A stretch of DNA of 64,000 nt. Source: Blasia pusilla. Its lineage: Eukaryota; Marchantiophyta; Marchantiopsida; Blasiales. The notes under the pieces were generated by a model. The model saw nothing but the letters and a program-made list of their open reading frames with translations. It was not told where the DNA came from and searched no databases. The DNA lies in assembly GCA_050084515.1 (NCBI GenBank), contig CM114271.1, positions 46,686,001-46,750,000 on the forward strand, given 5' to 3'. The stretch's first letter is position 1. Each line of letters starts with the position of its first letter. Both the position numbers and the translations under genes were made by a program. This document shows, in pieces, positions 1 to 14,439 of this stretch.

Positions 1-330
1 CTCGCGTTGTCGTCTGGAAGTTGTGCTGCGGTCGGGGATCTTCGCGTTGGTGGGCTGTGGCCCTCTGGCCCCGCCGCCATTGGCCGTGTGGGTCTGCTGC
101 TGCTGATAGATGTCGCCATGTTCTGATCGGGAGAAGAGAGGAGGAGGAGGAAGGGAGGGGGGCAGAGGGAGACGCTGTGCGGGTTGGGGTGTGTGTAAGA
201 GGGGTAGGTTGGCGATTAGGGGAAGGTCGTTCTTCATGTGGCTGGTGGGCTGACGGTAGTCGTCCTCTCTCGTCTTGCCAGGCTCCCGTCTTGACGATTA
301 CTCCACAATTGGCATTCAACGAGGGTCAGG
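1..330. other. Upstream region of the AMMECR1-like gene
   Basis: GC-rich leader or promoter sequence before the start codon at 331. It contains a purine-rich tract near 130-175. A reading frame opens at 21 and runs past 331 in another frame, so it could act as an overlapping upstream ORF if it is in the transcript. A pyrimidine-rich stretch ending in CAG near 280 could be an acceptor for a leader intron. Neither is proven. Confidence 0.4.
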
Positions 331-2732
<2,402 letters not shown>

Positions 2733-4594
2733 TCGAGGAATTCTCGAGCGAGTCTGTTAAAGAAACCGTGTGGTTCTAGAAAATGCTGGTCCTGCATTGG
2801 CTCATGGAAAGGACCAAGGGATCTGTATTGACAGATACTCCCCTCCAAAGCTTTCATGCTAGGGAAAGCTTGTTGTTGGGCCTGGTGTCATGATTCGCCT
2901 CTCTGGAGCTCCGGATCTGAAAACGTGCTCAATGAAAAAGAGCAAGCCAGGGATTCGGAGCTTTGTTTCTGTCAAGGACTAGCATTTTGTTGCATATCAA
3001 ACATTCATTAAGGCAATTGCCCTTCTGTTTTTTAATAGCACCAATAAAGAAGTCCTGTGTTTTTGTTGATAGAAGTACGAGTCTGATCCTGCCATTCTTC
3101 TTCCAAGTGGACGTGTGTACTGTTGGTACACTGGCACTTAAAGAAGGCATGAGTCCGTCAGTCCCTGGCTTTTGCAGTTCTGTGTAAACGTTCGTTTTCT
3201 TGCCTCCACAGATTCTGTCGCATTGTCAGGGGAAATGTGTAATGCATGAAGCTGTTGTGCCCTGGGTTTCTCTAGAGTAGCAACAAGTGTAGTCAAGACC
3301 AGGGTCTTGATGCCAGTCCCTCGTGTAGCGGGCAGACCTCCTGTGGAAAACATGAATCATATGAGAAGGTGACGACACTACTGGGAGCTCCGGATCTGGC
3401 TTTGCCGTCTTCTGAAGAGTTTGGAAAAGGTGCTAGAAACTCATGGGATCCCTGTCGCTGCCTTGACATTAGAGTCTATCGTTCTCTTGTTTCAGTGGTA
3501 CGAAGTCGGCAAAATTTGCTTTCTTCGGAATCTTAAGTGGCGGAGAATCTCTGGAGCTGCAGACGATCGATTATTGGGTCGCTTTCCGAAGCTGACAAAG
3601 GGGGATGCGGTGGGATGTGTGCCAGGGAACACGCAATTCGTCACATTTTGTACGTTCCTGACATCGGACAGAATCGTCATGTCATGTCTCTGCAATCTGG
3701 GTACGAACCTTACGCAGTGAATTGACCTCTTGTTCCTGGACAGCGACTCCGTAGTGATCATGAAACGATGAACGCCGTCAGCAACTAGTTCCTACATCCT
3801 CAAGCTGAGCTCAGACGTCACAAGCGCCTCGTGCCATGAAACTTCTTTCACATCGCCTATTTCGAGTCTATCGGAACTCATTCAGACTCTGATCTATCGT
3901 CTGCGTCAGCTGCTAATCATGCGTTTTTGTCCCGTCTTTCTTCGCGCATCAACCGTGAGATAACCTGCGCACACACGGCTCTGCGGCCCGATTGACCCCG
4001 TATCAAGCACTGGTCGGTCGCCTGTCTCTCGGCTGAAGCCCATCACCATCCACTCCCGAGAAACTCTCTTGTTACTGCTTGAGGTCCTTTCATGGCAACA
4101 AAGGCACAGTGAAAACTTCCAGTGTCTCACTGGAAGCCCAACTCCCTACAGTACATTGACACAAGGAGAGGAATGGAAACCCAAGCACTGCACCGGATTA
4201 ATAATAATAATTTTTGTGACAATCAAACATCGGCCCCTTGAATATCTAAAGCCTATACCCTACTCCATTACTGCAGACCCCTAAAACACATATCCTCTCT
4301 GTTCTAGTGGGGAAAGATGCTTCTCCCTTATGGGGAAGGGGCTTAGGTAGCTTACCTTGAGCTCAAGTGGAGACCCTCCATAGATTCACCATGAGAATCA
4401 TCTCCCCCCAACTTTCATACCTTTGGGATGAGCCAACATAGTTCTTATTCCCCAAAAAAGCCGAAAACGGTAAGCTACGAACACATGTTATTGAGTAAGT
4501 ATTGTCTCGGTCAATTGGTCCCAAGGCCTAAAATTTCCAAAACTGTATCATGCACAGATCTTCTATCGAGTGACTCTCGACTCGACCATTGCAA
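2733..4594. other. 3' flank of the AMMECR1-like gene, no supported gene
   Basis: The first several hundred bases probably include the 3' UTR of the AMMECR1-like gene. A short motif (gagctccggatctg) occurs twice, near 2907 and 3387, suggesting a local duplication. Short open frames in this interval resemble no family I know. From about 4190 the sequence becomes AT-rich and looks like old repeat sequence leading into the decayed element at 4595. Confidence 0.5.
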
Positions 4595-5918
4595 TATCCA
4601 TAAAAACCTATCGCCTGCTCCTGCTCATCTACAGTAGGCTTCTCCAATCCTCATGTTAGGTCATCCCATATCATGCTTGATGGGATGCATCTATATGCAG
4701 ATAATATATGTTGGTATCCAAGTACTACCAACGCTGATAGTTAACAATTGAAGATATGGGTGGACCAACCTTGTCACATGACATAATGAGATTTGTCGTA
4801 TGACCCTAAATATATAGATATTGATATATCCATAAGTGGTTTTGCAACACTACTATTAATCATGTGCTCATCCCTCCAAAAGTATCTAGCACTCTCATAC
4901 CCTCCTCTAGATACTGCCACACAACTAGTGTACTATCCAAGGGTGCCAATGTCACAATTCCAAGAGTACAATTGCTACCTAACTTTGCCTCCTCGAGCAT
5001 TAAGGCATGACTTCACATCTATCTCACAAGCTTGTGCGCCTTCCTCTATCAATCAATGCTCGTATCCCATAATGGTGAAGAGATATTTGAACCATGGGAA
5101 GAGACACTTACCACAACATGTCTCTCCTTGGGAAATATTATTTACTAAGATGTCCTTCGGATGAATATTCCTCTCCAACAACTCTCTTGACTAACTAACA
5201 CTACCACTTAATGCTAAATCATGCCAAGGTGGTCATAATATCTCCTTATAGACCACCACTACGCCCAAAAAATCGAATGGGTACTTGGCTTATCCAACCA
5301 TTACCCGATCACTTTGCAAGTACATCCCTTGATGCTAGTGAAGGTTGTGTGTTCGGAATTGGCATAAGAGGAAGGAGACATTCGACATTGACTTATGTCC
5401 CTTCTTGATGTATTGGGGATATTTCACTTTCACCCACCTAATTTTTAACTTGGCAAGAGTTGAATGTTAGACTATAGCTAAAGCATGTGATAGATAGAGC
5501 AATGGTGCGCACACATGTGATTATGACACCATGAAAGATATATGATGTGTCATATCCCCTTGGATTCACCCCTCATTTTAGGGAGTAAAGGGTTGCCTAT
5601 GGGTAGGACCTACCATGGATGGTATATCGTACCAACCAAAACACACCACTTTGACTGTCGAAAACCCCCACCTAGTGAAACCATGACATGATCTATCACA
5701 GGTCTAATAGACAAATCCATCAACCTAGCAGTGAATCAATGGGAGATGTGCCAAGCATATGCTCTGAGAGTACTTCCATCACCTCCACATGAACTACCTC
5801 CATGTGGGAGGCACTAGCCTCTCCACAATCATATAATGTGCCCGCCAGTTGGAATACCTTAACTCATTCAACTCCCTCTGTCGCCAAGTCCATGGCGGAA
5901 AAAAATGGATCTTCATAC
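4595..5918 (-). mobile_element. Decayed second copy of the methyltransferase-bearing Ty3/gypsy element (left part)
   Basis: This stretch aligns by eye with the minus-strand element further right. Positions 4615-4680 match the motif IX region of the methyltransferase near 33480-33540. Positions 4740-5170 match its N-terminal half (about 34100-34600), including the motif I neighbourhood near 4862-4900. Positions 5170-5600 follow into the protease side, and 5790-5918 matches about 35330-35410. Part of the methyltransferase between the motif IX and motif I regions is missing compared with the other copy. The sequence is strongly AT-shifted and no frame stays open, so it encodes nothing now. The match stops exactly at 5918, where the chromovirus begins, and resumes at 13336, so the younger element is nested in this one. 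Confidence 0.75.
5915..5918. repeat. Target-site duplication 'atac' of the chromovirus
   Basis: The four bases directly left of the 5' LTR (atac) recur directly right of the 3' LTR at 13336-13339. Sequence on both sides is contiguous when aligned to the related element near 35400, which supports a single insertion event. Confidence 0.75.
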
Positions 5919-6946
5919 TGTCGCAACCCTCATAACCAAACAACACCAAATAGGCGCCAAGCGAAACATCAGAGCTCAAAGGAACTCACGTTACGAGGTT
6001 TGGGCTTTGGAGAGGCGTTTGGAAGAGTCTCTTGGAAAAGTCTAAGAGACGAAACGTGGAACAAAGTTGTGCGTTTCATGCGCTAGTGGTCGCGACCAGG
6101 AAACCTAGACCAAACGCGAGCCAAGACTTGAGATGAGTTGAGTCTTGGGAGGTTGGTTGCCAAAGAGGTGAGAACCATTTTGGAACACGATTAGCGTTTG
6201 GGAGAATCTGACTGTGTTTAGGACCATAACGTTGAGCTCCTATATGCGTTCGTGACAAGTAAGGGCGCGTTGGAAAGCTGATCTTGAGACGCTTCCAACA
6301 AACTAAAGATCTCAGAAAATGCATAAGTATAGGCTGAGATATTGGCCAAAAACGATTGAGAGAGCAATCGGGTTGAGGGCCAATTGGAGAGGCCCGGTGT
6401 CTTCCCTAAATGTAGGGGCCCCGGAGATCCCTAGAAGTACTAGTAAGGGAGGACCCTCTCCGAGATGTCTCGGAAACGAATCCCCACTTTGGGCGCCAAA
6501 CGGCGTTTCAGAGGCACGGGATGGAATGAGAGTTTGGCGCGGAAATCTGAAACCCAAACCTGATCCAAGGGAGTGGACTTTGTACGCCATACTTGGATCT
6601 CAACCCGAGATTCACTTAAATGCAGTCTTGGTGAGGAAATCATTGGATGTCCATCGGATGATTGGAACCGCTAGCGAAGCGAAACGCCGTTTCAGGTTCC
6701 TGAACCGACCAGAAATTCTATCCCAAGTCTTTCGAGATTTGCCCGTGTTGGAAACCGCGAAACTAGGAAGGGTGAGCTTGATGAGAGTCCAAGTGAAGAA
6801 CTCGGAAAGTGATCCCGCTGATTGATCCAAGACCCGACTAACCAAAGTGCGTGTTTGGATGCAGATCATCGTTGAGAGCGTGACCTACTGAAGGCACGCT
6901 TCCACAACAAACAAGATTAACGTTCAAGGAGAGTAGGCGCAGGACA
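5919..6946 (+). repeat. 5' LTR of the chromovirus
   Basis: It is a direct repeat of 12305-13335, about 1028 bp long. It begins TGTCGCAACCCTCATAACC and ends AGGACA, giving the canonical TG...CA termini. It is followed two bases later by the primer binding site. Differences from the 3' LTR are scattered substitutions and small indels, for example around 6615 and 6670. Confidence 0.95.
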
Positions 6947-6948
6947 CG

Positions 6949-6960
6949 TGGTATCAGAGC
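6949..6960 (+). other. Primer binding site, initiator Met-tRNA type
   Basis: TGGTATCAGAGC, two bases after the 5' LTR, is the common plant LTR-retrotransposon site complementary to the 3' end of initiator methionine tRNA. It fixes the LTR boundary and the + orientation. Confidence 0.93.
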
Positions 6961-7096
6961 TTATCTTTGATGAGCGTGAACTTGGGGTCGTTGAAGATCT
7001 GGACGTTTGGGGAGAACTCAAGGTAGTCGGAAGACCGCGACGCCAAGGAGGAACGCAAGAGGTGAGGAGGAGATCTGAGAAAGCAAAGACTCGCAA

Positions 7097-7997
7097 ATGG
7101 CGACCAAAGGCGAAGAACCGAGGAAATCGCGAGTCAAAGCAAAAAAGCCGAGGGACGAATCAATGACGGACCGAGAGCCAGAGGTGGAATTTGCGACTCC
7201 TGAAGTGCCGAGTCCCAGACATGAGGATGTTCCAACCGAAAATCTTTCCGCGGGACCTTCGGGTCCAAACTTAAACGATGCGGCCTTTTATATCCAAATG
7301 ATGGGATTGATGAAGGTGATGGCGGACGAGATGGCCGAACAGAGCAAGGTGATATCGGAATTCAAGTTAAATGGAGCCTCTAGTTCTGGCAAGGTGCTTT
7401 GTAAGACTAATTTGCCAACGCCATTCACAGGAATGGGGCGTTCTCGGAAAGTGAGCGAGTTTCTAACGGAAACCCGAACTTTATTTCGAAGCGCAAAAGG
7501 CAGATGAACAAGACAAAGTGACTGTAGCGGTCACGTTTTTGAAGGATCACGCTCTTCATTGGTGGACGGCTCACCGTAAAGAACATCTAGGTCGTGGGAA
7601 AATGTTGAGTTGGGAAGATTTCAAGGAGTTGATTGGGAACCGATTCACTCCGGAATATCAGGAGTATCGCGATGGCATGGAGGTGGTGAGGTTGCGCCAC
7701 AGTGGATCACTTGGCGCTTATGTGCGAGAGTTTAGTGCGCTCATGAGTGCACTTTCCACGGATGAACATACAAAAAAGGTGATCTTCCTAAGTGGGCTCA
7801 AACCAAGTGCCGAAAAGACCCTCTTTCGTATGCTTCACATCCCAGAGACGTGCGCGGATCTTTTGAGACTAGCAGAGCGGATTGGGGATGATGAAGTCCA
7901 ACACCCGAAGCCCTTTGAGACAAAAAGTTTTTCTAAGTTACCGAAAAAAAAGGGACATCCAAGAGGGTTTGGAATGGGGGTGAGTGCGACCACGTAG
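7097..7997 (+). pseudogene. Chromovirus gag (matrix/capsid), frameshifted
   Basis: The first part (7097-7507) starts MATKGEEPRKS and reads into the capsid region. The frame then shifts at about 7500, and 7518-7997 continues with the retrotransposon gag core (HALHWWTAHR, WEDFKELIGNRF, EYRDGMEVVRLR, LSGLK). Tryptophans and the spacing of these blocks are typical of plant chromovirus capsid. A TAG at 7995-7997 stops this frame before the zinc knuckle. Gag would package the RNA into cytoplasmic particles. This copy could not make a full product. Confidence 0.88.
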
Positions 7998-8014
7998 GGT
8001 CTCTTGCCCCAGCA

Positions 8015-11000
8015 GTGAAACGAGTGGAACTCAACGCGGAGCCAAAGGGGCCGCCGTTTACGAAGTCAACGAATGCCAAAGTGATTTGCTACAATTGTGG
8101 CAAACCCGGACATATGGCTAAGGAATGTGTTAGGCCCAAGGTTAGTAAACCGAGTATGATTGCGTTTTCCGCTAAGCATTTATCAGAGGGAGATCTAGAT
8201 ACATCTCTACAAGTCACCAAGAGAACACCCAATTTGGTTTACCTAGTATCCAAGATTGCTAATCGCGATGTGATGTTGCTCGTTGATACAGGTGCTTCAC
8301 ACTCATTCTTGAGTCCGAGAATTGTAAAAACGTTGGGATTACCAACCACCAAGGCGGATGAACCCATTAGGGTAGGATTCGCGGGAGGCAAGTCCCACCA
8401 GACTTCAGATCTGGTTTTAGGGCTAGTTGTGAGATGCGGAGTATTTGAGTTGAAGGAGAATTTCACAGTTTGCGACTTGGACCGTATCGACGGAGTCTTG
8501 GCGAACACGTTCTTGGATGCGTATGAGGTGGAACTAAGGCAAAAGCCTTTGAGGTTGAGCGTCTTGGTTAACGGCAAACGGACGGACGTCAGATTGGTTC
8601 GGGAGGTGCCTAGGAAGACGGAGTTGGTGAACGCCATCACGAGGACGAGTTTGGCCGAGTTAGAGGAAGGATTCCTTTGCTTGATGAGACGAGTAGAGGA
8701 TGATGCAAGCGCGAGATGCAGAGATCAGAACTCAGCTTCAAGGGGAATCCTTGAATCACTCAAAAGAGTTGTGAAAGAATTTGGAGATGTGTTGACTAAG
8801 GAGCTTCCGACTGAGTTGCCACCACATAGGGCGGTTGATCATAAGATTGAGGTGATACCAGGATCTCAACCACCTTCAAAAGCACCATATAGGTTGAATC
8901 AAGAGGAACTTGCTGAGTTGAAGAAACAGTTGGGTGAACTCCTAGAGAGGGGTTACATCCGAACAAGCAAGTCACCTTATGGGGCGCCCGTCCTCTTTGT
9001 AAAGAAGAAGGATGGGAAGTTGAGACTCTGTGTGGATTATCGGGCGCTGAATAAAGTGACGGTAAGGAACAACTATCCTCTACCAAAGATGGATGACCTC
9101 TTTGATCGATTTTTGGGTGCCAAGTATTTCAGCCGGATTGACCTGAAATCAGGATATTATCAGATTCGGATTGCCGAAGCGGATGTAGAGAAGACTGCGT
9201 GTAGAACGAGATACGGTTTGTTCGAGTTTGTGGTGATGACTTTCGGTCTTTGTAATGCGCCTCCGACGTTTACCACTTTGATGAACTCCATCTTTCATAA
9301 GGAGACGGATGAGTTTGTGATCATCTATATAGATGACATACTCATCTATTCGAAAACACTAGAGGAGCACACTCGACATTTGAAGACGGTGTTTGAGAAA
9401 CTTAGGGCGAACAAGCTGTATGCGAATGCGGATAAGAATGAGTTCGGTTTGACGAAGATCAAGTTCTTGGGGCATGTGGTTAGTGCGGATGGAGTGAGTC
9501 CAGACATGGAGAAGGTAAGCGCAATTTCCGAATGGGAACCGCCTTCCACGGTGAAGGGGATGAGAAGGTTAATCGGAGCAGTCCAATTTTACCGGACATA
9601 CGTGAAGAAATTTTCTGGAATAGTGAAACCTCTCACGGATTGGACCGCAAAGTTTGCCAATACTAAATAGACCAAGGAATTGGATAAAGCGTTCAATCGA
9701 GTCAAATAGATCCTCTCGCAGGAACCAGTTCTGAAACTGCCGGAGTTTGACCAACCGTTCGAAGTGCACACGGATGCTAGTGATTTCGCGATTGCGGGAA
9801 TGCTAGTGCAAAAAGGGAGACCTGTAGCATACGAGAGCAAGAAGCTTAGCAACACTGAAAGGAGATGGCCTACTCATGAGAGAGAGTTGTTTGCGGTGGT
9901 TCACTGCTTGAGGAAGTGGCGTCACTATCTGGGACTTCACAGGACTCGAGTATTCACCGATAACATATCGCTCAAGTATTTTGAGACCCAGGATCGTGTG
10001 ACGCCAAAACAACTTCGGTGGTATGATATCTTGGCGTTGATGAATGTGGAGCTAATCCACAAGCCGAGGACAGACAATGTCATTCCAGATGCGTTAAGTC
10101 GTAGGGATGAGCACATGCCATCGACGACACAAGTGTTGAGAGCAATGTTCCCTAATGAAACAGACCTGGAAAGAAGGATTCGTGAAGGATACATGAAGGA
10201 TGTGCAAGCGAGGGAGTACCTTGGAAAGTTAAAGCGGGGCGAGAAGGTGGCCAATCTGAGTTTGAGACACGGCTTGCTAAGGTTTAAGCAGAGCAGGATC
10301 TATGTAGGCCAAGGCAAGCTACGGACCAAGGTGTTTGTGGAATGTCATGATGGACCTTTGGCGGGACACAAAGGGGAGAAATCCACTCTTGCTGTTTTGA
10401 CCAAAAGGTTCTTCTGGCCCAACATGAAGGAAGATGTTGCTCAATATGTGAAAACATGCGTGACCTGTCAGGCAAACCGCGTTTCTTATGCGAAGAAACA
10501 AGGCTTACTTCATCCTTTGCCAATCCCGGAGGGACCCTTGCAAAGCATTAGCATGGATTTCATTACGAGTCTTCTGGAATCTGAGGGATACAATGCTATA
10601 CTTGTGATAGTTGATCGGTTTAGCAAGTTGGGGAGGTTTGTGCCGACGAGAGAGTCTGCGATGGCCTACACGACTTCCCGACTATTCCTGGATGGTTGGT
10701 GGCGAGCGCACGGATTGCCTAGGAGCATTGTGTCCGATGCGAAGTTTTCCAGTGCCTTTTGGAAACATCTATTCAGGAGGTTCCGGACCAAACTCAACTT
10801 TAGTACGGCCTTTCATCCTCAAACGGATGGGCAAACGGAAAAAGTAAACTTGATCGTAAACCAATACTTACGGAATTACGTGAGTGCGGACCAAAGAGAT
10901 TGGGCCAAGTGGTTAAGTATGGCTGAGTATTGTTACAACTTGACTAAGCATTCTGCAATCGGAGAATCTCTGTTTCTTCTGGCGTATCAAAGAGAACCAG

Positions 11001-11407
11001 AAGGGCCTCTTGACTTAGCTCTTTCGAAGGGCGCTACATCGACACACACTCGTCAAGCAACGGCGGAATGTTTGTTAGTGGAAATTCAGGAACAACAAGA
11101 GCGGGCGAGGAAAAGTCTCGCCAAGGCTCAACTAAGGTACGTGAAGCATGCTAACAAAAGTCAGCGCCAAGTGAGTTTCCAAGTTGGGGAACAAGTGTGG
11201 TTGAGTGTAAAGAATCTTACTCTTCCGAAGGAATTGTCCGCGAAATTTTCAGCCAAGTATGCTGGACTGTATGTGATCAAGGCAAAGCCGTTTGAGGATG
11301 TACACGTTGGAGCCGCCAAACGAGTTCAAGATTCACCCGACTTTCCATGTGTCATTATTGAAGAAGTATCTTCAAGACAATGTGCGTCGAGCGAAGGAGG
11401 ATGTTGA
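8015..11407 (+). pseudogene. Chromovirus pol: zinc knuckle, protease, RT, RNase H, integrase, with stops
   Basis: A single frame runs from 8015 to 11407, interrupted by TAG codons at 9668 and 9707. Domains in order are: zinc knuckle CYNCGKPGHMAKEC near 8090; aspartic protease LLVDTGASHSFL near 8275; reverse transcriptase with FVVMTFGLCNAPPTF and YIDDILIYS near 9230-9350; RNase H from HTDASDFAIAG (9764) with the ERELFAVV and FTDN motifs; and integrase with the H/C zinc region (CVTCQ near 10460), first Asp in SMDFITS, second in SDAKF, and the HPQTDGQTEKVN block near 10815. The frame is lost near 11325, so the last part before 11407 is out of register with the usual integrase C-terminal sequence. 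RT also has Cys for the usual Thr in the FGLTNAP motif. The enzymes would copy RNA to DNA and integrate it. Confidence 0.93.
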
Positions 11408-11428
11408 GACCACAACCGGTCATCAGAA

Positions 11429-11611
11429 ATGAGGAACGAGTTGGAGGTTGAGACCATTTCTGCGTTCAGTAGAGCCACCAATCACGAGTACTTGGTCAAG
11501 TGGAAAGGCTATCATGTGAAAGAGGCGACTTGGATTGCGGAGGCGGATCTTGAACATGCGCAAGAAGCATTGCGTGACTTCAGATGGATGCAAGAAAGGC
11601 ACGTGCGTTAG
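11429..11611 (+). pseudogene. Chromodomain at the integrase C-terminus
   Basis: A short frame contains YLVKWKGYHVKEATW followed by an acidic helix, the hallmark of a chromodomain. It belongs to the same polyprotein as the upstream pol, but it is separated by a frameshift and stop. In chromoviruses this domain reads histone H3 methylation and directs integration into heterochromatin. Confidence 0.88.
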
Positions 11612-12291
11612 TACATGGTGAAGCAATGGACATAACTTGTGATCGGAAAGCTTGGGCCGATAACCCGTTGTAACTAGAAATGTTTAGTTGTTGCAATAAA
11701 GAAGACATGGATTTGGAGATTCGATGCTTGTATTGTAATTTTGAGTTTGGTTTGTGCAAGGCAATGAGTAGTTCTTCATATGCTCAGGATGTAAGTCAAG
11801 GAGACCAAACAATGAGTATTTGAGGTGAGAGCTTGTATTCAGATAAGGCATCTAGATCAGGACCAAGTGTTGAAGTACTAGCATTTGGTCTCGCCCTAAC
11901 GTCGGCGGGGCAGATGAGATTTTCTTGGGGTTTGTGGTGATCTCATTCATGTTGCATGGCTGAACTTAGTGACGCGCCTAGATGGAGTACAAGTGACCCA
12001 AAAGTAGTACGAGTTGGCTAGGTAGACATGCGGTTGTTTACAAATAGTGAGTGAAGTGTTAGGTTGCAGACTTAGTGAGCGTATTTTGATAATTAGATTA
12101 ATTCTGCAAAACTGATCTAGGCTGATCGAAAAGAAGAAGCTAATAAGTCTAAGTGTTGCAAGCGACAACCTAACACTTAAGCCAAAAGAGGAATTGCGGG
12201 TTAGCTACCAGAACGCGATTCAGTGTTAAGGGGTCGGCTTCCCAGAACTTAACATTAATAAGGTTTGCGTTGATGAGGACATCAACCTTCT
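11612..12291 (+). other. Non-coding tail of the chromovirus between pol and polypurine tract
   Basis: There is no reading frame of note. The sequence includes an A/T-rich run around 11690 and a region of mixed composition up to the polypurine tract. It is probably the 3' untranslated part of the internal region. I see no extra gene here. Confidence 0.6.
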
Positions 12292-12304
12292 AAGGAGGGG
12301 TGAG
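12292..12304 (+). other. Polypurine tract
   Basis: The purine run aaggaggggtgag (with one T) sits immediately before the 3' LTR. This is where plus-strand synthesis is primed in LTR retrotransposons. Confidence 0.85.
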
Positions 12305-13335
12305 TGTCGCGACCCTCATAACCAAACAGCACCAAATAGGCGCCAAGCGAAACATCAGAGCTCAAAGGAACTCACGCTGCGAGGTTTGGGCTTTGGAGAG
12401 GCGTTTGGAAGAGTCTCTTGGAAAAGTCTAAGAGACGAAACGTGGAACAGAGTTGTGCGTTTCATGCGCTAGTGGTCGCGACCAGGAAACCTAGACCAAA
12501 CGCGAGCCAAGACTTGAGATGAGTTGAGTCTTGGGAGGTTGGTTGCCAAAGAGGTGAGAACCATTTTGGAACACGATTAGCGTTTGGGAGAATCTGACTG
12601 TGTTTAGGACCATAACGTTGAGCTCCTATATGCGTTCGTGACAAGTAAGGGCGCGTTGGAAAGCTGATCTTGAGACGCTTCCAACGAACTAAAGATCTCA
12701 GAAAATACATAAGTATAGGCTGAGATATTGGCCAAAAACGATTGAGAGAGCAATCGGGTTGAGGGCCAATTGGAGAGGCCCGGGTGTCTTTCCCTAAATG
12801 TAGGGGGCCCCCGGAGATCCCCAGAAGTACTAGTAAGGGAGGACCCTCTCCGAGATGTCTCGGGAAACGAATCCCCACTTTGGGCGCCAAACGGCGTTTC
12901 AGAGGCACGGGATGGAATGAGAGTTTGGCGCGGAAATCCGAAACCCAAACCTGATCCAAGGGAGTGGACTTTGTACGCCATACTTGGATCTCAACCCGAG
13001 ATTCACTTCGTGCGTTTCTTGGTGAGGAAATCATTGGATGTCCATCGGACAGTTGGAACCGCTAGGCGCGAAACGCCGTTTCAGGTCCCTGAACCGACCA
13101 GAAATTCTATCCCAAGTCTTTCGAGATTTGCCCGTGTTGGAAACCGCGAAACTAGGAAGGGTGAGCTTGATGAGAGTCCAAGTGAAGAACTCGGAAAGTG
13201 ATCCCGGTGATTGATCAAAGACCCGACTAATCGAAGTGCGTGTTTGGATGCAGATCATCGTTGAGAGCGTGACCTACTGAAGGCACGCTTCCGCAACAAA
13301 CAAGATTAACGTTCAAGGAGAGTAGGCGCACGACA
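12305..13335 (+). repeat. 3' LTR of the chromovirus
   Basis: Direct repeat of 5919-6946, about 1031 bp, starting TGTCGCGACCC and ending GCACGACA. Its right end is followed by the target duplication atac and then by sequence continuing the interrupted older element. Confidence 0.95.
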
Positions 13336-13480
13336 ATACACTCTATTCGCCATCCCCAATATGTACTTAACACTAGCACCACTTAAGCTGGCAAAGGATT
13401 TTTCTCTCCAACTCCAACTCTAACTCACAATCCCCTTGAACCACAAGTAAAGCAAGATGGGAATACGGCTAAACTCATGC
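13336..13480 (-). mobile_element. Decayed second copy of the methyltransferase-bearing element (right part)
   Basis: After the chromovirus the sequence resumes the alignment with the minus-strand element at about 35410-35530 (for example 'ctctattcgccatcccca' against 'ctctggtggccacctcca'). The match fades near 13480. It is the continuation of 4595-5918 across the nested insertion. Confidence 0.6.
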
Positions 13481-14439
13481 ACCTTTTCAGTTGTATGAAA
13501 ATGGGGATGAAGCCTTTGGTCAATACCTAGTTTCGTCCAAAAAACACAGAATGCAACAACATATGCTGATGTGTTGTTGCGTTCCTCATTTTCAAATGCA
13601 TGGGATTTGATTCTCTATATTTTTTTTTATCGATTCCACTCTCTTCAATTCACAACGTTGATTGTCCAAAAAACTCTTCTAATTATTGAGCTAAAAGATA
13701 GGAGGAGAGCCTACTGTTTTTTTTTTTGACTTACTAGAACATAAAAGAGTAAAGCACACATCTATCATGTTTTCCTTTAGATTCAACCCCTTTGAAGCCT
13801 TCTCAATTTCCTCTACAAGCATGGAGACCAATCACTTTTAGGTTCTTCACAACTTGCACAAACTTAACTATAACTCAGGATTATATTGGTAACATTTAAT
13901 TGGTAAAATATTTTGAATACTCAAATTTAGTATTTTCAAAATGTTTTACCAATTAAAAAGAAGATATCTCATTAGGTGGAAAAATCCTTTCCAATTATTT
14001 AAAAAAAGAGAGTTTTACAAGCGTACGGTTATTATTTGAGGTGTGTAGAGTTCTTAAAGATTTTTTTCCTTAAAAAAAAACTAGGTGGATGATTGAGAAA
14101 CCTAGGTTTTAAACATTTCCCCATCTTTTAAGAGTAAGTCCTCATGAAAATTGTGACAACACTCATTACACTCATCTTTTCAAAAGTTGAAGGATTCGAC
14201 AAGAAAGGAAAATTTTTAAGTTTCCTCTTTCAAGAAGGTTTTTGTTTGCCTAGTTGTATTTATAACCAACCTTTTAGTTTTTTAAAGATGTTTTTAACTA
14301 ATTTTGTGTTATTATTTTTCTCTACAATAAGTGAAAATTCAAGTCCTTGTAGTAGGACTTCCTAGACTCTTTGATAACCCCAATGGGTCGTGAAGACAAT
14401 TATCTTCAATTTATTCTTCAATGTCTTCAAACGTAACAA
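13481..14439. other. AT-rich interval, no supported gene
   Basis: Homopolymer T and A runs dominate (for example 13620, 13720 and 14060). A similar pair, with 'aaaatattttgaatactcaaatttag' near 13905 and its partial reverse complement just after, forms a small inverted repeat at about 13893-13955. No coding signal is seen. Confidence 0.5.

Larger units (their letters stand above)
5919..13335 (+). mobile_element. Ty3/gypsy chromovirus LTR retrotransposon, full-length but coding-defective
   Basis: The structure is complete: 5' LTR (5919-6946), primer binding site (6949-6960), gag, protease, reverse transcriptase, RNase H, integrase, chromodomain, polypurine tract (12292-12304) and 3' LTR (12305-13335). 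A 4-bp duplication 'atac' lies immediately outside both ends (5915-5918 and 13336-13339). Ty3 elements more often make 5 bp, and one more base may have mutated. The gene order PR-RT-RH-INT and the terminal chromodomain place it in the chromovirus branch. Frameshifts in gag and near the integrase end, plus in-frame stops between RT and RNase H, make it non-autonomous. The two LTRs are still very similar, so the insertion is younger than the host element it interrupts. Confidence 0.95.

Noticed and set aside
8239-8640. Minus-strand open frame within the chromovirus protease region
   Set aside because: It is a shadow of the + strand protease and RT frame.
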